Assembly (NCBI GenBank): GCA_016713025.1
Contig: JADJPZ010000004.1
Location: 1,984,001 to 2,048,000, forward strand
From: Saprospiraceae bacterium
Lineage (GTDB): Bacteria; Bacteroidota; Bacteroidia; Chitinophagales; Saprospiraceae
Reading direction: 5' to 3'
DNA length: 64,000 bases
Part shown: in pieces, positions 1 to 9,674 of the stretch
How the letters are laid out: the number at the start of each line of letters is the position of its first letter
How positions within the stretch are numbered: position 1 is the stretch's first letter
The notes under the pieces: generated by a model
Seen by the model: the letters and a program-made list of their open reading frames with translations, nothing else
The model's database searches: none
What the model was told of the DNA's origin: nothing
Program-made: the position numbers and the translations under genes

Positions 1-293
1 GACACTGACAGAAAAGTAAATCCCAAAAATGTAGTTCTTAAATCAAAGTTGATAATCAGGGATTCGGTAAAAAATTTAAATCTTGAGTGATTTAATTTTT
101 GGTCTGAAAATGTCCAGGATTTTTCTATTTTTATCTTGGGGTGATTTTGTTTGAAAATTTGAAAGAATTTAGAAAATGGGTTCTTTCTTCAAGGTGTAAC
201 AAAAATAGTGGAATTTTTTAGTTTATAAAATTTGCATCTTTTCGTTCAAAATAAGTTCATTTTATTATCAAGAAACAAAATTCAAACATACTC
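1..293. other. AT-rich gap at window edge
   Basis: No gene is supported here. The stretch is AT-rich and lies downstream of the last gene of the sialic-acid operon. Its right edge (281-294) is a solitary terminal repeat, TTCAAACATACTCT, which matches the ends of the palindromic element at 18556-18717 with one change. It runs into the stop codon of the GH20 gene. No convincing terminator hairpin was found, and the matching left end of the element was not seen. Confidence 0.5.
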
Positions 294-2888
294 TTAATCA
301 TTTGTTACCTGTATAAAAGTGAACATCCATTTTATCGGTTGATGCCAACTTGTACTTTTTGTAGTACCTATGGGAGCCTTTATTACAATCGTGTTCCATC
401 CTTTTTTTAGTGGAATCATTGTCGGAACTCTGTATTCATACCCTTCGTCCATGAGTGGAATCTCTTGATTACCTTTTTGCCCGGCACGAAGCCAATTCGG
501 AGGTAAAACTTCTGTATTGTTGCACCAGATTTTACTAAACTTATTATCCCATGCATTTTTTGGAGGAGAATCAGATCCCTGAGCTCTGCCTAAATTATTG
601 AAACCAATCCAAAATTTTGACACACTATTCTCTTCACTCCATACCTGCGTAGTCGCATACCATGTAGTACTATCTTTTGGATTTGGCAATACCGCATCAA
701 TGGCCGGAGCCCAAAAATGTCGCAAAATAATGGTACCACCGATAGCTTTTACAGATGCCTGTGTTTTTTTAAAAAAACCTGGTGTCAATTCCGGATCAAA
801 CTTTTTTGACAGGTCACCTTTGTTTTCGTATGGACCGAATAGCTGCCATTTCTGATGAGTTTGTGCAAAATAAGGAAATGGCTTTTCTTTAAAATATTGT
901 GATTTGTGATTAAGCAGCCGTTTTTCAAAATTGATCAGATGTTGATATTGATCAATTTTGTTTTCTTCTATTTTTGCCAACCATTTAGACTCACCACCTC
1001 CCTGCCAGGTTCTTTCTGCAAAAGTAAGAATGCCGGGATAAACAGGATTCATAGTCAACAAATCTTCTTCTTTTGATACTGCCCTATCATGCCATAAACA
1101 TAGAATACCTCCCAGATTGAGACTGTCGCCTTTATCCGCATTGTTTATTTTTCTGTAGAAAATTGTAGGCACCGCCTCAAGTGGATCCATATGGTTGAGA
1201 TATAAATGTCTGGAATCTACAAGTTTTAATTTCTTATTCGCTTTTATAAAATCCTTATTTTCCTGCCATATTTGCCTTATGGTATTATCTCCAAAATTTC
1301 CTCCAGGTTGCCACCCTATCACTTTTTTACCTTTGCTTTCTATAAGTTGAGTTACTTCTGGTATGAAGTTTTTATTTGTTATCTTTACTTCATCTGATCC
1401 TATATGAATATAAGGTATGTCATATGTGTCACAAAACTCCGAAAGAATATTTTTGACCACTAAAAGTCCTGAGTCGCTTTGCATATCAAATTTCATCGCG
1501 CGGGTAAAAGCTGCGCTGTGGCCAGGCATATCAATTTCAGGAATCAGGGTGATATGGCGTTCCTTGCAGTATTGTACCAGCTCCTTTATTTCATCAATAC
1601 TATAATACATTCCTTTGTTGCGCAACATATGCTCCGGATAGGTCAGTTGAGGATACCTTGCTATTTGAATCCTCCAGGCTATATCTTCTGTGGCATGAAA
1701 GTGAAAAACGTTCATTTTATATTTTGCCAAAATATCGATTTGATCTTTTAAAGAATTTACCGTTACAAAATTACGTCCTACATCTATCATATACCCGCGC
1801 CATGCAAAAGCGGGCCAATCTTCAATATTACATCCTTCTACGCTACTTCCTGTCCTCGATAACTGGATTAATGTTTGAATTCCATTAAAGATACCATGGG
1901 AAGAGTTTGCTTTTATCAAAATATTTTTTTCACTCACTGAAAGATGATATCCTTCTTTTGGATTGTCTGTCAGTTGTTCACCGGTTAATATTAATTCTAT
2001 TGAATTATTGATTTTGTTTTGTTCATTATTAGTTTTTATAGAAGTAATAATACCGTTGTTTGATAGGAATTTTTGTAACAGTTTAGCTTCATGGGATATC
2101 TCAGGTTGATTGATACAAATGTTAGTGCATTTAAATAATGGGAATATATTTCCATTCCAGCGTGTTTTTTGTGGTAAAGGGATCAAAGATGGTTTTTCTT
2201 CAAGATCGTAAACGTGGTGATAAAGCAAATGCTTCCACAATTGATATCCTTCGCCCACCAGATGCAGCCCATCATTACTGAGATCATTGCGTAATTTTCC
2301 TTCCTTATCACGAAATTTTGAATGTAAATCCACATAGGTATAACCTAGTTTAGTTGCATTTTCTGCTAAAACTTGATTCACTCGCAATATGACGGCATTG
2401 TTTTTAGTATGTCCTGAAAATTTCATATAATGATCACTTACAGGCAGAATGCTTTGGATATACAGTTTTGTGGTGGGAGCTTTCGCTTTTATATACTTTG
2501 ATATCAAATTAATATTTATGATGAGGCTGTCAGGGCTAATATTTCTGGCCAAATCATTGGTACCTATCATCAAAAAGATCTTTTTTGGCTTTCTTTCAAT
2601 GATATCTGGCAATCTGTTTATGATCCCAGCACTGATATCGCCGCTGATGCCCATATTACTGATTTGGATGTTATTAAAAATATCAGACCACTCGCCACTA
2701 TCCGTGATACTATTACCGATGAAAACGATTTCGCCAACTTTTTTAGGTAATACTCTAAACGTGGATACTTTTTGATAATAGTACGAACCAAAAAGACTAT
2801 CATGTAATGTAGGTAAAATAGTTTGAGAAAACCCTTTAATTGAAACAATCAAAAGAATGAATATCAATAACTTATACTTAGGATTCAT
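294..2888 (-). CDS. GDSL esterase-GH20 beta-N-acetylhexosaminidase fusion
   Basis: Secreted two-domain enzyme of 864 residues. A signal peptide ends near FSQ (residue 24). An SGNH/GDSL hydrolase domain follows at about 50-230, with the blocks FIGNSITD, MIGTNDLA and DGLHLVGEGY. After that come a GH20 N-terminal domain (about 235-350) and the GH20 barrel. The barrel carries HIGSDEV with the catalytic Asp-Glu pair near 500, and PEIDMPGHS. The last 170 residues form a beta-rich tail as in other Bacteroidota GH20 proteins. GH20 enzymes remove terminal GlcNAc/GalNAc; the GDSL domain probably removes acetyl esters. It is the last gene of the operon, 9 nt after the esterase gene. I chose ATG 2888 over an upstream TTG. 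The fusion fits stepwise trimming of O-acetylated sialoglycans. Confidence 0.9.
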   Translation of the reverse strand: MNPKYKLLIFILLIVSIKGFSQTILPTLHDSLFGSYYYQKVSTFRVLPKKVGEIVFIGNSITDSGEWSDIFNNIQISNMGISGDISAGIINRLPDIIERKPKKIFLMIGTNDLARNISPDSLIININLISKYIKAKAPTTKLYIQSILPVSDHYMKFSGHTKNNAVILRVNQVLAENATKLGYTYVDLHSKFRDKEGKLRNDLSNDGLHLVGEGYQLWKHLLYHHVYDLEEKPSLIPLPQKTRWNGNIFPLFKCTNICINQPEISHEAKLLQKFLSNNGIITSIKTNNEQNKINNSIELILTGEQLTDNPKEGYHLSVSEKNILIKANSSHGIFNGIQTLIQLSRTGSSVEGCNIEDWPAFAWRGYMIDVGRNFVTVNSLKDQIDILAKYKMNVFHFHATEDIAWRIQIARYPQLTYPEHMLRNKGMYYSIDEIKELVQYCKERHITLIPEIDMPGHSAAFTRAMKFDMQSDSGLLVVKNILSEFCDTYDIPYIHIGSDEVKITNKNFIPEVTQLIESKGKKVIGWQPGGNFGDNTIRQIWQENKDFIKANKKLKLVDSRHLYLNHMDPLEAVPTIFYRKINNADKGDSLNLGGILCLWHDRAVSKEEDLLTMNPVYPGILTFAERTWQGGGESKWLAKIEENKIDQYQHLINFEKRLLNHKSQYFKEKPFPYFAQTHQKWQLFGPYENKGDLSKKFDPELTPGFFKKTQASVKAIGGTIILRHFWAPAIDAVLPNPKDSTTWYATTQVWSEENSVSKFWIGFNNLGRAQGSDSPPKNAWDNKFSKIWCNNTEVLPPNWLRAGQKGNQEIPLMDEGYEYRVPTMIPLKKGWNTIVIKAPIGTTKSTSWHQPIKWMFTFIQVTND

Positions 2889-2897
2889 TTTCAAAAT

Positions 2898-4415
2898 TTA
2901 TTTTACAGGTAACTTAAATGTAGAGATGGGAATTAAATCATTGTTATACAGATTTCCGGTTGAATACGGACTCCAGCCGTAATATACAAACTCTGGTTTT
3001 TGATTTGTTTTTATGATGATTTTATTATTCTCAATTTTAGCAGGCAGATCATGTTTGCCATCAATTGTAAAACCATTTAAAATTCCGCTTTGTGGATGCT
3101 GCCGCAATTTTTCTCCTTTTTTAAAAGTAATAATAACATGTCCATTTTTAAATCGGGCATAAGGAGGTATTGTTACCGTAAATGGGGTATCATAACCGTA
3201 ATTTTGGCTCAAAGCCCAAAAAGATAGTCTTTCACCCACGGCTTTCTTGTTTCTTGGATGGACATCATTTCTGTCACCTGCGTCAGCAGTGACTGCCATG
3301 CCACAATGAGTTAACTTTTCAGCTATTTTCCTTTGTTCATCTCTGAAATTCGGCCACAAATGGCCTTTATATCTGATGGTGTCAATGGAAGATAATTGAG
3401 CAAAATATACCGGCAATTTCTGATTATTCCAGTGGCGTCTGTAATCGGATACCAACAATTCAAACAAATAAGCATACTCATTCACACGATCTGTTTCCTG
3501 AGCATTGCTTTCTCCCTGATAACAGATAACACCTTTAATCGGAAAATTTTTTAATGGTAAAATCCCTGCTGTGAAAGCAAATCCCGGTTTGAACGCATGA
3601 TTTTTCCCATTTTGGTCAAAAGGAACTAAAGATGAGGTTCCAATATTCTGAATGGCTCTTTCACGAATCCAGACAGGTAGGTGATGGTTTTCAAGCCAAT
3701 TTCCAGCCATTTTAGAAGAAAATACCATGTGATTTTTCATCGACATGGGATCAATAAACGTCTCCAATGGTGCACCTCCTATACCCAAATGTATCAGACC
3801 TATAGGGATGTCCGTTTTTTCCCAAACATTTTTACCAAAATAATAAGCAGCTGCGCTCATATCAGACATGCTAAAGCTGTCACAGGACTTCCAGTTACCA
3901 TTAAAAAAATCAGATGGAATCAGCTTTCGTGCTATCGAATCACTGAATGGAGTTCCGAAGATATTTTTCCCTGCATAGGTTGGGTTGAAAAATCGAAGTA
4001 ATGGTTGATCACTGTTTTTCACTTCATTGTGATAATGCATCTCTTTTGACATTGGCCATTCCATATTGGACTGACCTATGCACAACCAAATGTCTCCAAT
4101 CAGGATATTACTGAAAATTACCTTTTCATTGACTGAGGAAATTTCCAATTGTCTGGCAACCTTACTGGCATCCAACTCAGGAAATGTAATCTGCCAGGAT
4201 GAATCATTTTTTGTTATTGTTTGTGAATTTAATAAACCAAACTTCACATAAACCACCTTTCCCGGAATGGCTTTACCCCAAATTTTAATAGGTTGGTTTC
4301 GCTGTAAAACCATATGATCACTAAATATGCTTGCGGGTTGTAATTGAGAAAAACAAGCCAAAGTATATAACAAAAATACTGGGATCAGGAAGGCCGAATA
4401 TTTTTTAATAATCAT
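2898..4415 (-). CDS. nanS: Sialate O-acetylesterase
   Basis: Secreted SGNH-type esterase of 505 residues that removes O-acetyl groups from sialic acids so that sialidase and lyase can act. A signal peptide ends around CFSQ (residue 24). Family marks are HMVLQRNQPIKIWG (a beta domain inserted before the fold), the nucleophile block LCIGQSNMEWPM (Ser116), the oxyanion block CYQGESNA near 300, and the D-x-x-H block NDVHPRNKKA near 385. The length is usual for bacterial sialate O-acetylesterases. It is downstream of the MFS transporter (42 nt) and just before the GDSL-GH20 gene, so one transcript is likely. The symbol is by analogy with nan loci; esterase substrates cannot be proven from sequence. 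Confidence 0.88.
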   Translation of the reverse strand: MIIKKYSAFLIPVFLLYTLACFSQLQPASIFSDHMVLQRNQPIKIWGKAIPGKVVYVKFGLLNSQTITKNDSSWQITFPELDASKVARQLEISSVNEKVIFSNILIGDIWLCIGQSNMEWPMSKEMHYHNEVKNSDQPLLRFFNPTYAGKNIFGTPFSDSIARKLIPSDFFNGNWKSCDSFSMSDMSAAAYYFGKNVWEKTDIPIGLIHLGIGGAPLETFIDPMSMKNHMVFSSKMAGNWLENHHLPVWIRERAIQNIGTSSLVPFDQNGKNHAFKPGFAFTAGILPLKNFPIKGVICYQGESNAQETDRVNEYAYLFELLVSDYRRHWNNQKLPVYFAQLSSIDTIRYKGHLWPNFRDEQRKIAEKLTHCGMAVTADAGDRNDVHPRNKKAVGERLSFWALSQNYGYDTPFTVTIPPYARFKNGHVIITFKKGEKLRQHPQSGILNGFTIDGKHDLPAKIENNKIIIKTNQKPEFVYYGWSPYSTGNLYNNDLIPISTFKLPVK

Positions 4416-4457
4416 ATTAGATTGAAAATCAAATAATTATTCATTATTTAACTGTAA

Positions 4458-5708
4458 TTAGTTTAACATATTTGCTGTTTTAGGTTTCAGGGAGAACAAC
4501 AGCAGAAAAGCCGCCACAGCAACTGGCAAAGCCAAAAATGCCAGATCCCGTCCCAAATGCCCTGAATCTGTAGATTTTCCCAATAAATTTGTCACAAATG
4601 CTCCTGCAAATACACCCGTCATATTCATAATGCCGTAACCTGCAGCACGGTGCTTTGGTCCTATAAACTGACATAAGATAGGCATATTATTGGCATCAAA
4701 CATTCCAAATCCGACACCAAACAATACCGCACCAGCCACAATACCAATCAGATTGTCTCCGAGACCTAAAAATAACAGAGCAGGTATTGTCAGAGTCAAG
4801 CCTATCACACCTGTATAAATCCTGCCTTTCAGATTTTTCAATATCCATCTGTCTGCCATAAAACCTCCTATCAATACACCTATAAAAGATGAAACAGCAA
4901 TACTTATAGTAGATAATGGCCCCGCAACAGACATATCTATTTTTAAACTTTCAGAAAAAAGTGTAGGTATCCAGTTTTTTATGGCCCATCCTGGAAAACT
5001 TGGAACCGCAAAATAAAAGAGTATCACCCAAAAACTGACTGTCCCTAAAAGTAAACCCAAACTATTTCGGATGGAATTCAAACCGGACATGACAGACGCT
5101 TTATTTTCATTAATTACCGGCTTCTCATCCTTAAAATCAATTAAAAATAACATAAGAATGAAGCTGTAAACTACTCCAATCAATCCAAAAAATTGAAATG
5201 TATTTTGCCAGGAGTAATTGGTCGCAATGGTTGCACCAAAACCACCTAATGCCTGACCGGTATAAAGTCCTGTCATGTGCAATCCTACTGCTAGAGATCT
5301 CGTTTCGCCCTGATGATAGTCAGCAATAAGTGACAAACCTGCAGGAATGTAAAGTGCCTCACTCACACCCATAAGTCCTCTTAAAATATACAGCTGATCA
5401 AAATTCTCAGCGTATCCCATTAGAAAGGTTATGGCAGACCAGACAAAAAGGCTGACGATGATAAGCCATTTTCTGTTTGTTCGGTCAGCAATCAACCCGG
5501 CAACCGGACTCATCAAAGCATAAATCCACAAAAATATGGCTAGTAATCTTCCGAAGTTTTCAGCTGTTTGAAGTTCACTGATGTCGTTCATCATGCTTAC
5601 TTTCATAGTAGAAAGCATTTGCCTGTCCATATAGTTGAGCAACGCCACTACCCATAATAATACAACTACAACCCAGGGATAATATTTTTTATTTTGTAAT
5701 TGCATCAT
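4458..5708 (-). CDS. nanT: MFS transporter, probable sialic acid importer
   Basis: Inner-membrane major facilitator of 416 residues with about 12 hydrophobic helices. It has the MFS loop motif between helices 2 and 3 (ADRTNRKWLIIVS) and a second copy in the C-terminal half (MADRWILKNLKGR). The N-terminus WVVALLNYMDRQMLS resembles the anion:cation symporter/sugar-acid branch. It lies between the mutarotase and the esterase genes with gaps of 20 and 42 nt. In Bacteroidota sialic-acid loci an MFS carrier at this position moves free sialic acid from periplasm to cytoplasm. Substrate is inferred from the neighbours. Two adjacent ATG codons can serve as start; the first is used. Confidence 0.85.
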   Translation of the reverse strand: MMQLQNKKYYPWVVVVLLWVVALLNYMDRQMLSTMKVSMMNDISELQTAENFGRLLAIFLWIYALMSPVAGLIADRTNRKWLIIVSLFVWSAITFLMGYAENFDQLYILRGLMGVSEALYIPAGLSLIADYHQGETRSLAVGLHMTGLYTGQALGGFGATIATNYSWQNTFQFFGLIGVVYSFILMLFLIDFKDEKPVINENKASVMSGLNSIRNSLGLLLGTVSFWVILFYFAVPSFPGWAIKNWIPTLFSESLKIDMSVAGPLSTISIAVSSFIGVLIGGFMADRWILKNLKGRIYTGVIGLTLTIPALLFLGLGDNLIGIVAGAVLFGVGFGMFDANNMPILCQFIGPKHRAAGYGIMNMTGVFAGAFVTNLLGKSTDSGHLGRDLAFLALPVAVAAFLLLFSLKPKTANMLN

Positions 5709-5728
5709 AATATTAAATTTTAAAAAGT

Positions 5729-6898
5729 CTAATTATGTTGTAATTTTATTGACCGAATTACTGGAGTCCGAACACCTGGTTTTATTTCTCCGCTGGGAAT
5801 TACAATAGATTTGCCCCAATAATATGCGGAAGTGGTCACCTGTGACAATTCAGGTATAGTGCCTATTTTTCTACATGTTTTGTTCAAGGCATTAAAAACA
5901 TACACATCTCTTTCAAATCCCTTGTGGCTAGTTAAAATTTCGATTTTTTCATTATTGACCTTTTCTCTGTCTTCAAGGTCAGGCTCTGACAATTTGTTGT
6001 TAAAAGCTTCTATTTTATTGAATGTAATGCCTTTATCACCTCCCAATATGATGATTTTACTTTTTGATATCGCCACTCCTGTTCCTGCAGCGAGCTTTAA
6101 CATTTCTCCATTTTCGCTTTTAAAATCAAAAGTTGACCATATATTTGATTTGGGATCATATTTCATGACTTTATCTGAAAATGTTGTAATTGTATCTCCC
6201 GTCAACTTGTATCTCCCACCCAGCAAAAATATCTTTTGACTTTCGCCGTCATGGCAAACAGCCGCTACAGCATTTTCAATAGCAAAAGGCATATCGTCAA
6301 TCCTTGTCCATTTCTTATCCTTTTCAGAAAGATCCATCACAAATGCTGATTTAAGTGTTGTTTTGCCTGAGTTACCACCAGCGACATACAGTCGGTCTTT
6401 GATGCAGACAGCACTGCAAGATGTCAAACCGATTGGTAGTTCAGGTAACTCTGTTATTTTTAGATCATTATTTATATACTGAAATTGAAGTACACTTTTC
6501 AGAACCCCATTCTCATTCTCTCCTCCAACACTGATGAACCCCTGTTTGTAGGGCACATTAGCCGGGTAAGCCATTGGAAAGTCTAATTTTGCTGAGACGT
6601 CTTCAAACCATTGGTATTGGCTTTTATCTTTCTTTTTTAATATATAAATTTTGTCATGGTATTTTTTTTTACCACCTTTCCAGGGAGGATTTTCCGGGAA
6701 ATTTGCTCCCCCGCCAATAATCAACATATCTCCTACAATACCTGTGACAGGACCTGCAACTCCTAAATTTGGCTTACCGCTTTGATCATTTGGTAGTGCT
6801 GTTATGGTATCCCACTTTATAGTCAAAATTTTTGGTGCTTTCTGAGCTGCTGATTCCATAATTAAATTAAATGATATCAATATAAGCCAATATTTCAT
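5729..6898 (-). CDS. nanM: Kelch-repeat sialic acid mutarotase (NanM family)
   Basis: Periplasmic beta-propeller of 389 residues with an N-terminal signal (MKYWLILISFNLIMESAAQ). It belongs to the cyclically permuted mutarotase family: the start GVAGPVTGIVGDMLIIGGG and the following NFPENPPWKGGKKKYHD block are typical. Kelch blades repeat as LYVAGGN, IFLLGGRY and IIILGGDKG. NanM enzymes speed conversion of alpha-N-acetylneuraminate, released by sialidase, to the beta anomer preferred by transporters. The position between lyase (18 nt) and transporter (20 nt) fits that role and argues for co-transcription. Confidence 0.9.
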   Translation of the reverse strand: MKYWLILISFNLIMESAAQKAPKILTIKWDTITALPNDQSGKPNLGVAGPVTGIVGDMLIIGGGANFPENPPWKGGKKKYHDKIYILKKKDKSQYQWFEDVSAKLDFPMAYPANVPYKQGFISVGGENENGVLKSVLQFQYINNDLKITELPELPIGLTSCSAVCIKDRLYVAGGNSGKTTLKSAFVMDLSEKDKKWTRIDDMPFAIENAVAAVCHDGESQKIFLLGGRYKLTGDTITTFSDKVMKYDPKSNIWSTFDFKSENGEMLKLAAGTGVAISKSKIIILGGDKGITFNKIEAFNNKLSEPDLEDREKVNNEKIEILTSHKGFERDVYVFNALNKTCRKIGTIPELSQVTTSAYYWGKSIVIPSGEIKPGVRTPVIRSIKLQHN

Positions 6899-6916
6899 AT
6901 ATAATGGTTCCTTACA

Positions 6917-7831
6917 TTAAGAAGATGCTATACTATCAAAATCCAGTTTTCGAAGTTTTGACATCATTTCTGATTTTTCAGATTCAGATATTTGCTTTGA
7001 TGGTAACCTTACAAATCCATTGTTAATACCTTTTTCTTTCATGATAAATTTACAGGCCGAAATAAAACCGTAAGATGCAATGATTCTGATCATTTCAATA
7101 GCCTTTAGTTGTAAATTTTTGGCTTCAATGAATTCTCCCTTGTCAAATGCATCAAACATTCTGTAATATAATGGTGCCATAAAATTATATGTACTACCAA
7201 TATATCCTCGTGCCCCAAAAGCCCTGCTTGCCAAGGCAATCTCATCAATTCCGGCCATCATTTCAAATTTACCATTCGATAATGAACTCGCGACCAAATA
7301 CTCTTCAAGATCATTATGGGTATATTTTACACCTTTGAGATTAGAAATCCGAGCATCAGCTTTTTTAAGCAATTCAGAAATTGGTACGCTTACATTTGTC
7401 AAAACCGGAATATGATAATAGTAAAAATGTTTTGCGGAAGCGCATGAAGCAATTTCTGCACAAACGTCCACTAATAAATCAACATTAGCTGGTTTCTGAT
7501 AGAATGGCGCTGTGGCTGAAATCCCAAATACATTCTGCAAACTGCCAGCATGTTCAGCCAAATCGCATGCATCTTTGGTGGCAAGATGTCCTACAAAAAC
7601 AAAAAGTTTAAAATCATCATCTTTGATGGCATCAGACCATGCTTCCAGTGACAACTTTCTTTCATTCGTAGTCAGGTGATATCCTTCAGAAGTGGATCCG
7701 TTTAAAAAGATGCCCTTTATATTATTTCTTTTGAGAAAGGTATAATATTCATTAATTACTTCAAGCTTTAGTTCTCCTTTTTCATTCATTGGTGTATGTG
7801 TAGCAGTCACCAATCCGTCTATTGTGTTCAT
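6917..7831 (-). CDS. nanA: N-acetylneuraminate lyase
   Basis: Cytoplasmic class I aldolase of the DHDPS/NAL family, 304 residues. It splits N-acetylneuraminate to N-acetylmannosamine and pyruvate. Visible marks are the carboxylate-binding block NGSTSEGYHLT (44-54), the tyrosines of FYYYHIPVL near 139 and the Schiff-base lysine in LKGVKYTHND (Lys169). GYHLTTNER resembles neuraminate lyases more than dihydrodipicolinate synthase, and the context (sialidase 35 nt upstream, mutarotase 18 nt downstream) supports it. No N-acetylmannosamine epimerase or kinase is nearby, so the next steps must be encoded elsewhere. Confidence 0.9.
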   Translation of the reverse strand: MNTIDGLVTATHTPMNEKGELKLEVINEYYTFLKRNNIKGIFLNGSTSEGYHLTTNERKLSLEAWSDAIKDDDFKLFVFVGHLATKDACDLAEHAGSLQNVFGISATAPFYQKPANVDLLVDVCAEIASCASAKHFYYYHIPVLTNVSVPISELLKKADARISNLKGVKYTHNDLEEYLVASSLSNGKFEMMAGIDEIALASRAFGARGYIGSTYNFMAPLYYRMFDAFDKGEFIEAKNLQLKAIEMIRIIASYGFISACKFIMKEKGINNGFVRLPSKQISESEKSEMMSKLRKLDFDSIASS

Positions 7832-7866
7832 TTACAATGCTTTAATTTTAAAAATTAAATTTCTTA

Positions 7867-9516
7867 TTATTTAGAAATCAGCTCATCGACTGATATTTTT
7901 TGAAAATACAAATCTTTGGTGCCTTCATACAGGATTCCTACCGTTTTTTCATCAACCATGGTCAGGCATGAATAACCATAACCGGTTTCACCATTTAGTT
8001 TTATTTGGTATTTCTCTGGCCACGTCAATCCTTCATCGAGACTCATTTTAATGGTCATATCACTTCTTTTTGAGTTGTGATTTGGGTTGGAAAAGAATAG
8101 TACTTTCTGATTTTTGCCGTTGACACTAAGATCGGTACTTATCAGACTTGCCATACAGTTGGATTCAGGAAGTGCACTGTTGGATGTAGGGTGGACCATC
8201 CAGGTTTTTCCTAAATCTTTTGTTACTGAAATGGCACGACCGTTTGTACTACTTTTGTCCGTGCGGTTGCGATCATCTCTCATATTGAGCATCAGTGATC
8301 CATCAGATAGCTGAACAACCTGAGCTTCAGTAGTATTGGTTTTTGCACCTGTACCAATTTGCCAGCTTTTCCCTTTGTCTTCGCTGTAAACAATAGTGGA
8401 ATGACAAGTAAACGCTCCTCCATCCAAAGCCTTAACACCGATATTGGCTTTGAATTGAGCTGGAAACACAAGCGTTCCGTCAGTCAAAGTGATACCCATA
8501 CCGGGACCTTGCAATAGCAGTTGCCATTCAGGATTTTTGATCTGAGAGGTAATGTTGATTGGTGGAGACCATGTAACGCCATCATCTGTACTTTTTGTCA
8601 AAATAAACTGTCCTGTTTCTTCAGGTGACATACCGGTACCTGAAGCCCACCAAAGTCTTTTATTTGTGTCAAGGCCACTCATCCATAGTGCTGCAACCCA
8701 AATTGTCTTGGTATCAGGATCATACAAAATGCATGGATCACCAATACCATTCAGGTTCTGAGGCTTTCCTCCCCACTCTCCCATATCCATGATGACTTTC
8801 ATTGGCTCCCAGGATGCACCACCATCTGTACTCCTGCTCATCCCAATATCAACATGCTCTTGCAGATCCAATGAATTATTATATCTGTTATCATAAACTG
8901 CCACAAGTGTACCTGTATTTGTTGTAATAAGTCCGGGAATTCTATATGTATCACAATTGTCCTGCCCTTTACTCCTTACTTTCAGACAATGCCGGAATGT
9001 ATAAATATTCAGCTTAGGCTCTTCAAGTGATTTAGCATTTTCAAACTGCAGCTTAAGTTTTGAAATATTAAAATTTGATTTGAGGTCGATAATACCTTTT
9101 GTACGCAATGTAATGGTAAACTTATGGCCACCCTGCGCTAATTCAAGTCTTCCATTGACCACATTATCTGAACTTAAACCACTTGTTTTACCAAAAATAA
9201 AATTTTGTTCCACCTCTTTATCTTGTCCAAGATACTTAACATCAAAAGAAACCATACTCTTTTTATCACTTTGGCCAAGGATGGACAGAAATACTTCTTT
9301 CAAAATAATAGGTTTATCACCTGAATTGTGAATATTAAAATCAATAATGTTATGCTCTTCCTTATCGCTGTATAGAGGAATATAGTGAATAGATGATGAT
9401 AACAAAGGCTGAACTATTTCAGTGATCTCCTCTTTTTGACATGATTGTCCTGTAAGAACAAAATATATCAGGATCAAAATACATAATCTATTCATTCTAA
9501 TTAGGATTTTATTCAT
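7867..9516 (-). CDS. nanH: Exo-alpha-sialidase, GH33 lipoprotein
   Basis: Surface or periplasmic sialidase of 549 residues that releases terminal sialic acids. The N-terminus is a lipoprotein signal with Cys at about 26 (LTGQSCQK). Residues about 40-165 form the BNR-associated N-terminal domain seen in Bacteroidota sialidases. The catalytic propeller starts at TYRIPGLI (first triad Arg192). Five Asp-box repeats are visible: STDGGASW, STDDGVTW, SEDKGKSW, TKDLGKTW and SLDEGLTW. Other expected residues are present: Asp in DNRYNN, Glu in TEAQVVQ, Arg in NMRDDRNR and KRSDMT, and Tyr in GYGYSCL. A second ATG at 9495 would also leave an intact lipoprotein signal. It is separated from susD by a 233-nt gap with hairpins. 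Confidence 0.93.
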   Translation of the reverse strand: MNKILIRMNRLCILILIYFVLTGQSCQKEEITEIVQPLLSSSIHYIPLYSDKEEHNIIDFNIHNSGDKPIILKEVFLSILGQSDKKSMVSFDVKYLGQDKEVEQNFIFGKTSGLSSDNVVNGRLELAQGGHKFTITLRTKGIIDLKSNFNISKLKLQFENAKSLEEPKLNIYTFRHCLKVRSKGQDNCDTYRIPGLITTNTGTLVAVYDNRYNNSLDLQEHVDIGMSRSTDGGASWEPMKVIMDMGEWGGKPQNLNGIGDPCILYDPDTKTIWVAALWMSGLDTNKRLWWASGTGMSPEETGQFILTKSTDDGVTWSPPINITSQIKNPEWQLLLQGPGMGITLTDGTLVFPAQFKANIGVKALDGGAFTCHSTIVYSEDKGKSWQIGTGAKTNTTEAQVVQLSDGSLMLNMRDDRNRTDKSSTNGRAISVTKDLGKTWMVHPTSNSALPESNCMASLISTDLSVNGKNQKVLFFSNPNHNSKRSDMTIKMSLDEGLTWPEKYQIKLNGETGYGYSCLTMVDEKTVGILYEGTKDLYFQKISVDELISK

Positions 9517-9554
9517 ACAGATTTAAAGTAAATATTAGATCATTTTTCTGAGTG

Positions 9555-9608
9555 TTAGTAAATGTGAGATTAATCACAAAGATTGTGTCAACCTCACATT
9601 TAATCTAA
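9555..9608 (-). promoter_or_regulatory. Nested hairpin between susD and sialidase
   Basis: AAATGTGAG (9560-9568) pairs with CTCACATTT (9593-9601). Inside it CACAA (9575-9579) pairs with TTGTG (9583-9587), and TTAG/CTAA extend the outer stem. No long T-run follows on the minus strand, so a processing or transcript-stability element is as likely as a terminator. Such intercistronic structures often let SusCD exceed downstream enzymes, but this role is inferred. A weaker hairpin with loop arms GAGTT/AACTC lies just upstream in transcription (about 9614-9632). Confidence 0.5.
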
Positions 9609-9659
9609 CAAATTTGAGTTAAATATAAACTCAACTTATATAACAATCATCAAAGCCTT

Positions 9660-9674
9660 GTACAATGTTTGTAC
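9660..9674. promoter_or_regulatory. 15-bp palindrome GTACAA-N3-TTGTAC
   Basis: A perfect 6-3-6 palindrome lies between susD and the sialidase gene, 144 nt before the sialidase start. The geometry (odd spacing with a 3-nt centre) resembles operators of FadR-type GntR proteins, but the arms differ from the TATGT/ACATA sites elsewhere in the locus. It may be an operator for a second regulator or only a small hairpin. Confidence 0.35.

Noticed and set aside
1415..1430. Third operator-like site (GTATGTCATATG)
   Set aside because: It lies in the GH20 coding region, lacks the ACATA arm and lacks the CGCAAA flank.
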